A DNA stretch of 64,000 bases from Paenibacillus solani (GTDB taxonomy: Bacteria; Bacillota; Bacilli; Paenibacillales; Paenibacillaceae). The position numbers and the translations under genes were made by a program. Location: assembly GCF_001277345.1 (NCBI RefSeq), contig NZ_LIUT01000001.1:3484676-3548675 (forward strand), in the 5' to 3' direction. The notes beneath the pieces were generated by a model, which searched no databases, was not told where the DNA came from, and was given only the letters and a program-made list of their open reading frames with translations. How positions within the stretch are numbered: the stretch's first letter is position 1; every line of letters starts with the position of its first letter. This document shows, in pieces, positions 1 to 8,770 of the stretch.

Positions 1-150
1 AGCAAGCTCATTCAAGGCTTTTTTAACGCTGGCATCAATTATGGTCTGGCTCGCTTAGGTTTGCATACACGCCCTAGCAGAAGTATAGTATCTTCACTCA
101 AAAATGAAGGGATTTGTGACTGTGAGCCATCCAAACATTGTGATCCATGA
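1..150 (+). CDS. C-terminal tail of an unidentified protein (partial)
   Basis: Frame 1 is open from the window edge to a TGA at 148-150, giving the last 49 residues of a protein that begins upstream. The tail starts SKLIQGFFNAGINYGLARLG and ends with a short Cys-containing stretch (CDCEPSKHC). I do not recognise the family. The frame overlaps the start of the next gene by about 29 bases, an arrangement typical of translationally coupled genes, which supports its being real. Confidence 0.4.
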   Translation, partial: SKLIQGFFNAGINYGLARLGLHTRPSRSIVSSLKNEGICDCEPSKHCDP

Positions 151-1408
151 TATTCTTTCCAGAATAGATGAACCTATCAATATATCCGTCACTGGTGTTC
201 AGCCTGGAGAGGTCATCACATTACATCTGATCAAAAAATTAAACGGCGAACGTTATCTGGCTTCCAAGGCCAGCTATACCGCAGACCAAGAAGGGATCGT
301 GGACCTTGGCCGTCAATCACCTGTTCAGGGCTCTTACCAAAGCGTAGATCATATGGGCCTGTTCTGGTCTATGGAACCTGTACACTTGACGGAAGAAATA
401 AAATGCTATATCGATCAACATCAACCATCCGAACCATGTGATGAATTGTCACCACAAGTATCGGTCTTGCTGCTGGAAATGGCCGATATTATCGTGGCAC
501 ATCAGGCTATAACCCGTCAATGGATGAGTAGTGACATAGAGAATCATAGCATTCAGGAGGAAGAGCTGATCGGCTCCTTCTTTTATCATAAAGATCGGAA
601 ACCGAGACCTGCCATCATTGTTCTGGGAGGATCTGAGGGAGGAATCAATGAGAAAACCGCAGCCCTTCTGGCCTCGCACGGTTTCTCAGTCTTGGCTGTG
701 GCCTATTTTGGTATAGAGAAACGCCCGAAGCAACTTCGGGAGATCCCGCTCGAATACGTAGAGTCTGCCTTAAACTGGATAAAAGAAAAAAAGGAAGTTC
801 AACCAGGAGGCATCGGAATACATGGTACATCCCGGGGCAGCGAGCTCGCTTTATGGTCAGCGACACTATTTCCCGACATCATGGCAACGGTATCATTAAA
901 CGGTTCAGCCGTATCGTTCTGTGGAATTGTCCCATGGACGGAAGAGCCAACGCTTCCACCTGCATGGACTTACCAAGGGCAGCCCCTCCCTTATCTTCAA
1001 CCTGATAACCCAATCGAATTGGCGCTTGAATGTAAAGAGATGTGGGTGAACCGCAAAGGGAACCCTCTCCGGTTATGGCATGACGGATTGTCGAAGAACG
1101 TGGAATTACTTGAGAAGGCAACCATACAATTAGAAAAAATGCATGGCGATCTCCTTATGGTCTCGGGGCTGGAAGATGAAAGCTGGGATTCCGCCACCCT
1201 CTCCGCACTAGGATTCACCAAAAAGATGCAAGCCCATCCATCCGGAAGGTCCAAGCATCTCAAGTATGAGGGGGCAGGTCATTACATCGGCATCCCTTAT
1301 CTGCGAGTAATCTCAACAGATCAGCGAACAAGGCAGCAGCTCGCGCAAGCAAGTGTGGACTCATGGCAAGAAACTATAAAGTTCTATAAGCAGGTTTTAT
1401 GTAAATAA
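122..1408 (+). CDS. Acyl-CoA thioester hydrolase / BAAT-like alpha/beta hydrolase
   Basis: This 428-aa protein has the two-part layout of the bile-acid-CoA:amino-acid N-acyltransferase / acyl-CoA thioesterase family. An N-terminal beta-rich thioesterase domain (about residues 10-130) is followed by an alpha/beta-hydrolase domain. The oxyanion region reads GGSEGG, the nucleophile elbow GTSRG carries Ser, an acidic residue lies in SGLEDESWD, and the catalytic His is likely in EGAGHYIG. Bacterial members hydrolyse acyl-CoA or related esters; the substrate is unknown. The frame is open from ATG 104, but AAGGGA at 107-112 is well placed only for GTG at 122. It overlaps the end of the upstream gene, so the two are probably cotranscribed. 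Confidence 0.8.
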   Translation: MSHPNIVIHDILSRIDEPINISVTGVQPGEVITLHLIKKLNGERYLASKASYTADQEGIVDLGRQSPVQGSYQSVDHMGLFWSMEPVHLTEEIKCYIDQHQPSEPCDELSPQVSVLLLEMADIIVAHQAITRQWMSSDIENHSIQEEELIGSFFYHKDRKPRPAIIVLGGSEGGINEKTAALLASHGFSVLAVAYFGIEKRPKQLREIPLEYVESALNWIKEKKEVQPGGIGIHGTSRGSELALWSATLFPDIMATVSLNGSAVSFCGIVPWTEEPTLPPAWTYQGQPLPYLQPDNPIELALECKEMWVNRKGNPLRLWHDGLSKNVELLEKATIQLEKMHGDLLMVSGLEDESWDSATLSALGFTKKMQAHPSGRSKHLKYEGAGHYIGIPYLRVISTDQRTRQQLAQASVDSWQETIKFYKQVLCK

Positions 1409-1413
1409 TACAG

Positions 1414-1453
1414 ATAGCCCCGCATTCTCGTACATCGAGGAGAGCGGGGCTAT
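1414..1453 (+). terminator. Hairpin terminator after the thioester hydrolase gene
   Basis: Ten-base perfect arms (ATAGCCCCGC and its complement) plus an inner CTCG/CGAG pair lie 5 bases after the stop codon. Only a weak T stretch follows. Confidence 0.7.
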
Positions 1454-1549
1454 TTAAACTTATAGGGACATTCGCACAGGAGTTAATCCCATGTATCTAT
1501 CCTATGGCTAGGCTGCAGGTTATGCTGCAATCAGCTTCTTGATTCTAGT

Positions 1550-2059
1550 CTACGGGTTCGGAGGAGTGGGCACAGCTGGTTCGTTCTCACGTCCAAGCCG
1601 CCGGCTTGCCGTTTCTCTATGCCCTATCGCAGGTACATGGTCCCCAGCCTTAGCCAAGCCAAACCTTGGCATGTTGTTGTACACGCATTCATACTGTCCT
1701 TCCTGCACCAGATAGGTCTCGTGAAATATCCCCACAACCCCACCCGTTCCAACCTTCCGGTTGAAGTCCCGCCAAGCCTTCAGGTGATTGGCTCCATGAC
1801 GGGCATAATGTTCCAGATGCTCAAAGCTCCTCCAATATTGGACGAGGGTCAGTCCCCGTCCGGAAAAATGATAGGTACCATCCATGAAGCCGAGCTCCTC
1901 CTTGTTCCGGTACAGCTCTTGAAGCATTGGTGGCATGGCATTCATGACAGGCAGCCACTTATGGAGCGCCCACCACTTATTAATCCGAAACCCGATCACA
2001 AATACAACGAAAGATCCTTCCATATGTGCGGTATATCGGCCTGGAATGACTTTGCTCAT
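1550..2059 (-). CDS. DUF4188 domain protein (putative monooxygenase-like)
   Basis: This 169-aa protein matches the DUF4188 pattern: an N-terminal PGRYTAHMEGSFVVFVIGFR strand, then WWALHKWLPVM, and a Trp/His-rich centre (QYWRSFEHLEHYAR). The fold is a dimeric alpha/beta barrel like small heme or flavin-free monooxygenases, but no biochemical role is established. The Pro-rich C-terminus is probably disordered. It lies 6 bases after the tetR stop codon and shares that transcript, so the TetR protein likely controls it. The start ATG has GGAAGAGGAG just upstream, inside the end of tetR. Confidence 0.75.
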   Translation of the reverse strand: MSKVIPGRYTAHMEGSFVVFVIGFRINKWWALHKWLPVMNAMPPMLQELYRNKEELGFMDGTYHFSGRGLTLVQYWRSFEHLEHYARHGANHLKAWRDFNRKVGTGGVVGIFHETYLVQEGQYECVYNNMPRFGLAKAGDHVPAIGHRETASRRLGRENEPAVPTPPNP

Positions 2060-2065
2060 GCTTGC

Positions 2066-2722
2066 TCACTCCTCTTCCTTAGTTTCCAGCAGACCAAGAT
2101 GCGTTTCGTAAAAGCGATCGATTTCGGTTGAATTGTACAATTGCGCCGTCAGAAACGCGCCATAAAAAATAGTGAAACAGATCTGCACGGCTTGCTCCAA
2201 GGTAAGGGCTTTGTTCAGCCTTCCGGCTTGATCCTCTTCCTTCATGAACTGCTGGAACAAATCATACATGTTAGGCGACTTACTTCCCGCTTCCTCGTGT
2301 CCGGGAAAGAGCAGCGATACTTCAGCAGGACTTAGCTCCGGCATGCAAGGCTGCATGTTCTGCTCCGCAAGGAAAGAAATCAGACTCGGCATCATGCCCG
2401 GTCTTATTTGATGCTCCTTAGCTACTTGGTACAACAGATGCCGGAACGCTTGAAACCCTCTTTTTCCTTCCGCGTTGATCTCGATGATCCGCTTGGTTAG
2501 CCAGATCCGCATAAAGTAAATCAACAGCTCCTCTTTACGTTGATAGAACTTGAAAAAAGTGACTTTTGAAATTTCGGCTCTCTTACAGATGTCCTCCAGC
2601 ATGACCTGGCTGAACATCCGGTCTCTCATCATCGACAATGCTGCTTCGTACAGTGTGATTTTGTTCGTAGCTTTCTTTAATTCTCTTAATGGGATATCAG
2701 AATACAGCAATGGTGCCACCAC
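2066..2722 (-). CDS. TetR/AcrR family transcriptional regulator
   Basis: The N-terminal 50 residues form a TetR helix-turn-helix (ITLYEAALSMMRDRMFSQVMLEDICKRA then EISKVTFFKFYQRKEELL). The remaining 150 residues are an all-helical ligand domain without a recognisable subfamily. The start is uncertain: GTG at 2722 gives 218 aa with AAAGG directly adjacent, while TTG at 2710 has better spacing. It is the first gene of a two-gene unit with the DUF4188 protein. A large palindrome over its own promoter suggests autorepression, with the DUF4188 gene as the coregulated target. Confidence 0.85.
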   Translation of the reverse strand: MVAPLLYSDIPLRELKKATNKITLYEAALSMMRDRMFSQVMLEDICKRAEISKVTFFKFYQRKEELLIYFMRIWLTKRIIEINAEGKRGFQAFRHLLYQVAKEHQIRPGMMPSLISFLAEQNMQPCMPELSPAEVSLLFPGHEEAGSKSPNMYDLFQQFMKEEDQAGRLNKALTLEQAVQICFTIFYGAFLTAQLYNSTEIDRFYETHLGLLETKEEE

Positions 2723-2727
2723 CTTTA

Positions 2728-2772
2728 TTAACTCGTGTTAATAAATTAACACAAGTTAATCTAACTTGTCAA
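2728..2772 (-). promoter_or_regulatory. Promoter and palindromic operator of the tetR-DUF4188 unit
   Basis: Reading leftward, TTGACA (2772-2767), a 17-base spacer and TTAATT form a sigma-A promoter. A 32-base inverted repeat (2728-2759, two 15-base arms around AA, one mismatch) covers the -10 and start region. A second inverted repeat, ACAAGTTA-ATC-TAACTTGT (2751-2769), overlaps it and the -35. This is the expected position for a repressor site, presumably bound by the adjacent TetR protein. Confidence 0.75.
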
Positions 2773-2785
2773 AATAAAGTGAAAA

Positions 2786-2834
2786 ACCCTCAGTATTCAT
2801 AGGAGGCAATTTGGCCTCTCTAGGTCCTGAGGGT
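2786..2834 (-). terminator. Terminator of the lysR gene
   Basis: Arms ACCCTCAG / CTGAGGGT with an inner GAGGC/GCCTC pair are followed on the minus strand by TTTTTC. It lies about 70 bases after the LysR stop codon. Confidence 0.75.
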
Positions 2835-2904
2835 GTTCTTCCGTTAGAATGTGTAACACTTATTAACTATCACTGTCTGTAAACAGAAGCTATTCCCGTG
2901 AAAA

Positions 2905-3804
2905 TCAGGATATCGCTTCCTGCAGCGCCTCTATATAGGCAGCTCCAAGCTTGGACAATGTCGCATTTTTATGGCTAATCCATCCCACATTGATCGTCTC
3001 ATCGCAATCCAGCGGAACCGGAATGATCTCATTTCCGTTCAAATCAGCGCACAGCACTCCCGTAGAGATCGTATAGCCATTCAATCCGATCAGCAGATTA
3101 AACAGCGTTGCGCGGTCGTTGACCCGGATGCTTTTCTTATGCGACAACGTACTGAGAATCTCCTCCGAGAAATGAAAGGAATTGTATTCGCCCTGCTCAA
3201 AAGACAAATAAGGGTAGTTCTGAAGGTCATCAATTGTCACGATGGACTGCTTGGCCAGCGGATTGTGAATACTGATAAAAACATGCGGCCGCGCCGTAAA
3301 CAGGCTGTTAAAATGGAGTCCCGCATCCTTAAGCAGCCTGTTGATTACCTTGGCATTGAATTCATTAAGATATAAAATGCCGATTTCACTCCGCAGAGTT
3401 TTCACATCCTGAATAATTTCATATGTCTTTGTCTCGCGAAGTGCCAATTCATACTCTTCCTGACCATATTCCTGAACGAGATTAACAAAAGCATTCACCG
3501 CAAAAGCATAGTGCTGGGTAGATACCGAAAAATGCTGCGGCGAGGGCTTTGCATTCAGATAACGCCCCTCCAGCAGCTCCGCCTGCTCTACCACCTGCCG
3601 TGCATATCCGAGAAACTCCGCACCTTCTTTGGACAGAGAAATCCCTTTATTCGTCCGCTCGAATATGGTGATGCGAAGCTCTTCCTCCAGATCCTTGATG
3701 GCGTTGGACAGACTGGGCTGGGATATGAACAGTCGTTTGGCTGCTTCGTTCATCGAGCCTCGATTGGCGATCTCGATCACATATTTTAACTGCTGTAAGG
3801 TCAA
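2905..3804 (-). CDS. LysR family transcriptional regulator
   Basis: This is a 299-aa LysR protein of standard length. The N-terminal winged HTH reads MTLQQLKYVIEIANRGSMNE then AAKRLFISQPSLSNAIKDLE, followed by a two-lobed effector domain (about residues 90-295). The N-terminus resembles the Gram-positive CpsY/MtaR/YusT group, but I cannot assign an effector. It begins at TTG 3804 with GGGAGGG seven bases upstream. Neighbours are on separate transcripts (a terminator lies on each side), so its target is not obvious from context. Confidence 0.85.
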   Translation of the reverse strand: MTLQQLKYVIEIANRGSMNEAAKRLFISQPSLSNAIKDLEEELRITIFERTNKGISLSKEGAEFLGYARQVVEQAELLEGRYLNAKPSPQHFSVSTQHYAFAVNAFVNLVQEYGQEEYELALRETKTYEIIQDVKTLRSEIGILYLNEFNAKVINRLLKDAGLHFNSLFTARPHVFISIHNPLAKQSIVTIDDLQNYPYLSFEQGEYNSFHFSEEILSTLSHKKSIRVNDRATLFNLLIGLNGYTISTGVLCADLNGNEIIPVPLDCDETINVGWISHKNATLSKLGAAYIEALQEAIS

Positions 3805-3893
3805 TGATTAACCCTCCCTCAACAAGACATTCTATTTAATCGGAATCCTACTCGTATTTCCCTGGCTCTATTATACAGCTGAAACCAAAAAGA

Positions 3894-3916
3894 GGGATAG
3901 TCGCACTGACTACCCC
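3894..3916 (-). terminator. Terminator of the DUF4097 lipoprotein gene
   Basis: Nine-base arms (GGGATAGTC / GACTACCCC, one mismatch) around a GCACT loop are followed on the minus strand by TCTTTTTGG. It sits 80 bases downstream of the lipoprotein stop codon. Confidence 0.65.
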
Positions 3917-3997
3917 TTAAGCGGCTCACGCTTTGGAACTTCTTCGAAGTATTCAACCTATAATGTAGTGCCAGTTCACTGCCTGGAAATATGACAC

Positions 3998-4891
3998 TTA
4001 CGGATTAACCTTAATAGCACCAACTGAGGTAGACAGCGAGATTTTTGCTCCGCCGCCGTTTACATCGCTCTGACCCCGGCTTGCGCCTGTAATCTGTCCG
4101 AGCTCAGTCTTGGTATTGAGCGTGTACGCCATAGACGATGCAAACGAGGCTGTAATGCTGCCTGCCGATGTGCTGGCCGTCAGCGTGCTGTCCTTATCGA
4201 TCTGCACTAAATTCAGTTTCACGCTGCCCGCTTCGGATACGATCTTGGAATTACCTGTGACTTCGGTTTGGTCAAGCTGAATTTCTCCGGCTCCCAACTG
4301 AAGTTCAAAAGCCCCCTTCCATTCGTTCACCCGAATCTTCCCAACATCATTCTTAATATGGATATGCTGCAGATCTTTCGGTGCCTCAATCACATAATCG
4401 ATTAGGAATCCTGAGTCACCAAATTGCTTCTGCGACCAGTCCCATAAACTCTTGCTGGGATCCTCCTTGGGATGCGTTCTTACTTCCAGTATGCCGTCGT
4501 TAAGCGTAAAGGAGGTGGCGGCCTGCTCTGTCACCTGGGTACGAATCTTATCATTCTTGAAGAAGCTATCGTTAAACCACACCCTCGTTTTTACCTTGAT
4601 CTCATTACCAGGTACAGTGATTAGCTCAATATCACCCACGGCATGGTCGATGGCCAGCCCCTCGGCAGCTCCGGCTTCCTGAGCCGTCGTCAACTCGAAC
4701 TCTTTCCCTTCCCGTTTTACTTTATCGCTGATAGCGAGCGCCGAATCACCAGCTATATCTCCAACTTGCGCCAATGGATCAAGTTCCCGACGTATCACTT
4801 CCTCCGCGTTATTGGCGGCATCGCATGCCACCAAGACGGCAAATATCAATAGCGATGAGATTTTCACTGCCATCATACTCTGTTTCTTCAT
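3998..4891 (-). CDS. DUF4097 family beta-strand-repeat lipoprotein
   Basis: This 297-aa secreted lipoprotein starts at the ATG preceded by GTGGAGG (the frame extends 6 codons further up without a better site). The signal peptide ends in a lipobox LVAC with Cys23. The C-terminal two thirds carry repeated short strands separated by G/S-rich turns (GDIELITVPGNEIKVKTRVW, VGKIRVNEWKGAFELQLGAG, GSVKLNLVQID, GSITASF), the adhesin-like solenoid of DUF4097 proteins. These are often linked to envelope stress systems; a specific function is not known. It is a single-gene unit. Confidence 0.75.
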   Translation of the reverse strand: MKKQSMMAVKISSLLIFAVLVACDAANNAEEVIRRELDPLAQVGDIAGDSALAISDKVKREGKEFELTTAQEAGAAEGLAIDHAVGDIELITVPGNEIKVKTRVWFNDSFFKNDKIRTQVTEQAATSFTLNDGILEVRTHPKEDPSKSLWDWSQKQFGDSGFLIDYVIEAPKDLQHIHIKNDVGKIRVNEWKGAFELQLGAGEIQLDQTEVTGNSKIVSEAGSVKLNLVQIDKDSTLTASTSAGSITASFASSMAYTLNTKTELGQITGASRGQSDVNGGGAKISLSTSVGAIKVNP

Positions 4892-5197
4892 ACAATCCTC
4901 CACGTCCATTCCTGTTTATGTATATCTCCATTATATCGTGGAGGGAAAAATTAACACGATTCCCGGGACCAGTTTGTTCCTGGACCTTAGTCTGGGTCTG
5001 GTCGTTGGAAGATCAGTGCGTACCACGCCGTTAAGAGTGCACATGTAGGACACTAAACCGGGAGTATCCAAAAAGGTCCATAGATCTGGCCCCCCTCTGT
5101 CTGTTTGTATGACGCTTCGTGTACGAATCAATTCAAATAATTTAATCTTTAGTATTTAGCCCTCAGGCATGGAGATGAATCGGTATAATCAAGACTT
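4892..5197. other. Intergenic region without a supported gene
   Basis: About 300 bases separate the DUF4097 lipoprotein gene from the sugar-importer terminator. A 66-codon open frame on the minus strand (4931-5131) has no ribosome site and no recognisable motif. A small palindrome TTCGTGTACGAA lies near 5118. The lipoprotein promoter should lie here, but I see no convincing -35/-10 pair. Confidence 0.4.
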
Positions 5198-5232
5198 CAA
5201 CAATCGCTGTCCGTCCCGGACAGCGATTGTTG
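5198..5232 (-). terminator. Terminator of the sugar ABC importer operon
   Basis: Perfect 15-base arms (CAACAATCGCTGTCC and its complement) surround a GTCCC loop, with a T-rich tail on the minus strand. It lies 22 bases after the substrate-binding protein stop codon. Confidence 0.85.
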
Positions 5233-5253
5233 GTTGGCATATCGTCATGTAAT

Positions 5254-6621
5254 TTACTTTACCGTACGGTTATAATCTTGAATTTTGGCCGTAATTTCTT
5301 TTGCTGCGTCGTCCAGTGCCTGCTGCGGTGACTTTTTATTATTTAGCACCTCTTCAATTGCACCTTCCACAATCTGCCGCGCCTCGGGGAATACGCCCAT
5401 TACAGCGCCCTGTGTCGCTTTAACCAGCTTTGTCTGGTGCAGCTGATCAATAGCCGTCTGGAATTGCGGGAATTTCTTCAGATTCTCCTTCACACTCTCT
5501 TCCTCATACGCCTTCGTGGTAATCGGGAAGTACCCCGTATTGATATGCCAGTAGGCCTGCTCTGACGGAGAGGTTAGGAATTTAATGAACTCCCATGCGG
5601 CTTTTTGCTCCGCCTCAGGACGACTATTCATCATCCACAGGCTTGCTCCGCCCACGATCACACCTCCTTCTCCCGCTCCCTCCGGTTTTGGAAGGAAGCC
5701 TGTACCTACTTCAAACTTGCCGTCCGCGCTATCCACAAGGCCCTTCAAGGCTGCAGTTGAGTCCAGAATCATTGCGACCTGACCAGCAGAGAATGCCTTC
5801 TTGGAATCATCGGTTTTGCGTCCCAGGTTATTGGCTGCCTTGGAGTCGATCAGATCCTTCCACCAAGTCAGCACTTTTACCCCAGCCTCGGTATTGACGA
5901 GTGACTCGGTCGCCAAATCATCGCGTCCGTTGCCGTTGTTCACATACTCCGCACCCTGATTGGCAAACAACTGCTCCATGAACCAGCCATATATAGCAAA
6001 ATTTGCTCCTACCGCTTTCCCTTTTTTCGATATCGTATCTGCTGCAATTTTTAGTTCTTCAAACGTTCTGGGCGGACTTTCCGGGTCAAGCCCCGCATCC
6101 TTGAACAGGTCTTTATTGTAATAGAGTATCGGATTAGAGGAATTGAAAGGCATGGAATACAGCTGATTCTCAAATGTATAATACCCGCTGATGTTGGGCT
6201 CTAGCTGCGATACATCCCATTGATCCGCATCGATAAACTCCTGCATGGGCGTTATTAATTTGGAATCGATCATAAACCGGCTGCCGATCTCGTACATCTG
6301 GACTACGGACGGTCCCTCATTTGTTCCCATGGACGCCTTCAGTTTACTTAACAGGTCATCGTAGGTTCCCTGATACACCGCCTCTACCTGCACCTTGTCC
6401 TGCGAAGCGTTAAAGTTAGCGACCAATTGATCAACGACCTTGGTTGTAGCCCCTCCCATCGCATGCCAGAACACCACTTTTTGAGCACCAACCTCGGTCT
6501 TGGGCCCAGAATCCGTCCCTTTTGCAGGTTCCTTACTCTCACCCATGTTAATGTTACATGCGCTAAGCAGCAGCATAACCGCAGCTAACACGATACTTAC
6601 CAGCCTCGTTCTTCTTTTCAT
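5254..6621 (-). CDS. UgpB-like extracellular solute-binding lipoprotein of a sugar ABC importer
   Basis: This is a 455-aa family-1 solute-binding protein. The signal peptide has a lipobox LSAC (Cys22), so it is anchored on the outer face of the membrane. The mature start VVFWHAMGGATTKVVDQLVANFN and the following Q-x-YEIG region resemble UgpB, the glycerol-3-phosphate-ester binding protein, more than maltose-binding proteins, but the ligand cannot be settled by eye. It is the last gene of the operon after two permeases and just before a strong terminator. No ATPase gene is nearby; a shared MsmX/UgpC-type ATPase encoded elsewhere is expected. Confidence 0.85.
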   Translation of the reverse strand: MKRRTRLVSIVLAAVMLLLSACNINMGESKEPAKGTDSGPKTEVGAQKVVFWHAMGGATTKVVDQLVANFNASQDKVQVEAVYQGTYDDLLSKLKASMGTNEGPSVVQMYEIGSRFMIDSKLITPMQEFIDADQWDVSQLEPNISGYYTFENQLYSMPFNSSNPILYYNKDLFKDAGLDPESPPRTFEELKIAADTISKKGKAVGANFAIYGWFMEQLFANQGAEYVNNGNGRDDLATESLVNTEAGVKVLTWWKDLIDSKAANNLGRKTDDSKKAFSAGQVAMILDSTAALKGLVDSADGKFEVGTGFLPKPEGAGEGGVIVGGASLWMMNSRPEAEQKAAWEFIKFLTSPSEQAYWHINTGYFPITTKAYEEESVKENLKKFPQFQTAIDQLHQTKLVKATQGAVMGVFPEARQIVEGAIEEVLNNKKSPQQALDDAAKEITAKIQDYNRTVK

Positions 6622-6694
6622 TGCGATCCCCTCCCTTTTTCGTTCGGAAAATGTTTTCTATGATAAACCTGCTTTTGTCAGGTCAACCACCGCA

Positions 6695-7519
6695 CTAACC
6701 TTTCAACGCCCCAGCGGTAATACCGCGCACCAATTGTTTGACGCCAAACGCCAGCAGCACAAAGGAAGGAATCAGCACGATGGTCACACCAGCCAAAATC
6801 AGATTCCATGACATCACCTCGGCATGCTGCAGCATAGCCACCCCAATCTGCACGGTTCGCATGGATGCCTGGTTCGTGATCAACAGCGGCCACAAGAAGT
6901 GATTCCAGTGTGTAAGAAAGGTATATACCGCCAAGGTAGCAATGGAGGACCGGGACAACGGCAGCACCATGGACAGATAACTGCGAATATGACCACATCC
7001 GTCGATTTTGGCCGCATCAAACAGCTCACGCGGAAGCTGCAGAAAAAACTGACGCAGCAGGAATACACCAAACGCCCCAGCCATAAACGGCACGATCAAT
7101 CCCTGGTAGCTGTCCATCCAGCCCCATTCCTTAATGGTGAGATAATTGGGAATAATCGTGACTTCCCAAGGAATCATCATCGTTGACAAGAAGAGTCCGA
7201 ACAGCAGTGTCTTGCCCCTAAAATTCAGAAATGCAAACGCGTATGCCGCCAGACTCGATGTAATGACCTGACTGATCATGATCGCCGTCGAGACGATAAA
7301 GCTGTTCAGAATGAAGCGAATAATCGGAAAGCCGGAGATGGCCTCCGTAAAATTCCCCAGATAGAAGCTCGATGGGAACAGCGGTGGCGGAAAATCAGCT
7401 ACCTCTTTCTCGGTCATAAATGATGAGAACACGGTAAAGATGAGCGGATATAAAACAACCAAGGACAGGAGTATGAGCAGCAGATAGGCAAACAGAGAAG
7501 TGAATCCGCGCATGGTCAT
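6695..7519 (-). CDS. Carbohydrate ABC transporter permease, UgpE/MalG type
   Basis: This 274-aa integral membrane protein has six predicted TM segments, the first at residues 8-28. The cytoplasmic EAA loop is visible as ELFDAAKIDGCG followed by the LPLSR segment, which contacts the ATPase. It is of normal length for the second permease of a CUT1 importer. Its start ATG overlaps the stop of the upstream permease gene by four bases (ATGA), so the two are translationally coupled. The 73-base gap before the binding-protein gene contains that gene's ribosome site. Confidence 0.88.
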   Translation of the reverse strand: MTMRGFTSLFAYLLLILLSLVVLYPLIFTVFSSFMTEKEVADFPPPLFPSSFYLGNFTEAISGFPIIRFILNSFIVSTAIMISQVITSSLAAYAFAFLNFRGKTLLFGLFLSTMMIPWEVTIIPNYLTIKEWGWMDSYQGLIVPFMAGAFGVFLLRQFFLQLPRELFDAAKIDGCGHIRSYLSMVLPLSRSSIATLAVYTFLTHWNHFLWPLLITNQASMRTVQIGVAMLQHAEVMSWNLILAGVTIVLIPSFVLLAFGVKQLVRGITAGALKG

Positions 7520-8448
7520 TGGTAATGCACCTTCTTCTCCAGAACTTTAAATTGCAGCAATGTAAGGAGCAGAATAATCGCAAACAGGATCAGAGCCTGT
7601 GCGCTGCCGATGCCAAATCGGAAATTAACGAAAGCATCCTGATAAATGGAGTAAACCATGACGTTTGTAGAGTTGATCGGGCCGCCCTTGGTCAGAATGT
7701 GAATTTGCCCGAATGCTTGAAACGCACTGATTACTGATACAATCAAGGCAAAGAAAATCGTGGGCGATAACAGCGGCAGTACAATTTGGATAAAGGTTCG
7801 GATCGGTCCCGAGCCGTCCATTTTGGCACTCTCATATATTTCTTCGGGAACTCCCTGTAAACCACTGGACAGTACGATAAACAAAAATCCCATGTTCATC
7901 CAGATCGTCATAATCGAGATGGAGATCAAGGCCCACGAAGGATCAGTTAACCAGGGAATCGGCCCCAGATGAACGAAACTTAGAAAATAGTTCAGCATAC
8001 CCGCCGTAGGATGAAACAACAGAAACCATATAATCGAGCCGGTCCCAACAGAAATGACAATCGGCAGTGAGAAGACAAACTGGAACACCTTCATTCCCCG
8101 CAGCTTGTTATGGGTAATGGCGGCAAGAAACAGAGACCATACCAAGGAGGTGGGCACGGTAAACAAGATAAACATTAGCGTTACGCCAAGATTTCTATAG
8201 AATGATTCTGTTGATAGGAGTCGGATGAAGTTCTCCAACCATACGAATTCAACAACCTGACCCCGCGGATCCGTGATCGTCATACTGAGATAAACCGATT
8301 TCAGCATCGGATAGAACAAGAACATCACAAACAGGATAATGGAGGGTGCCAGAAATCCATAAGCTAAAGCATGCTCACCCCACAGCCTTTTTTTTACTAT
8401 TGCGCTTTTAGGTTTTTGATCAATTAAAACGCTTTCATTCCGAGGCAA
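7516..8448 (-). CDS. Carbohydrate ABC transporter permease, UgpA/MalF type
   Basis: This 310-aa first permease of the importer has TM segments starting at GFLAPSIILFVMFLFYPML and an EAA loop EIYESAKMDGSG. The frame is open to 8682. Two starts are plausible. TTG 8448 has AAAGGGG eight bases upstream and gives a normal-length permease. ATG 8565 has GAGGAG upstream and would add a Cys-rich hydrophobic 39-residue leader that is unusual for this family. I prefer TTG. The operon reads away from a divergent TetR gene. Confidence 0.82.
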   Translation of the reverse strand: MPRNESVLIDQKPKSAIVKKRLWGEHALAYGFLAPSIILFVMFLFYPMLKSVYLSMTITDPRGQVVEFVWLENFIRLLSTESFYRNLGVTLMFILFTVPTSLVWSLFLAAITHNKLRGMKVFQFVFSLPIVISVGTGSIIWFLLFHPTAGMLNYFLSFVHLGPIPWLTDPSWALISISIMTIWMNMGFLFIVLSSGLQGVPEEIYESAKMDGSGPIRTFIQIVLPLLSPTIFFALIVSVISAFQAFGQIHILTKGGPINSTNVMVYSIYQDAFVNFRFGIGSAQALILFAIILLLTLLQFKVLEKKVHYQ

Positions 8449-8675
8449 ACGACATTCCCCTTTCTTCAGAAATTTTGCTCTGCATTCGAAAAGACGCAAG
8501 GATTCGCAAAAAAGAGAACAAAAAATCACATAAACTGCATGCCAAAAAACTGACAAGCAATTCATGTGATTCTCCTCTTCTCCATCACATATGAAGCATG
8601 CTCTATGGCATCCTCCCTTCATACTTATCAAAGATAATGAAATTTTAGAACCTACCATATCTTCTATCGCACAGG

Positions 8676-8723
8676 TTGACAATTCCTGGAGATGATGATT
8701 ATATTATTGAGTAAACACTCAAT
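8676..8723 (+). promoter_or_regulatory. Promoter and operator of the tetR gene at 8771
   Basis: TTGACA (8676-8681), 17 bases, TTATAT (8699-8704) form a near-consensus promoter. Immediately downstream, at the expected transcription start, is the inverted repeat ATTGAGT-AAAC-ACTCAAT (8706-8723). The same core recurs at 9457-9472 in front of the HXXEE gene. Confidence 0.8.
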
Positions 8724-8770
8724 TTTTTTTGGAATCGTCATTTCAATCAAAAAAAGGAACCCATCTGCCT

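Noticed and set aside
4931-5131. A 66-codon minus-strand frame in an intergenic gap
   Set aside because: No ribosome site, no recognisable motif, and odd composition for this genome.
8423-8438. Catabolite-response site at the start of the first permease gene
   Set aside because: ATGAAAGCGTTTTAAT matches the 5' half of the cre consensus, but the last two conserved bases are wrong. Too weak to list as a feature.
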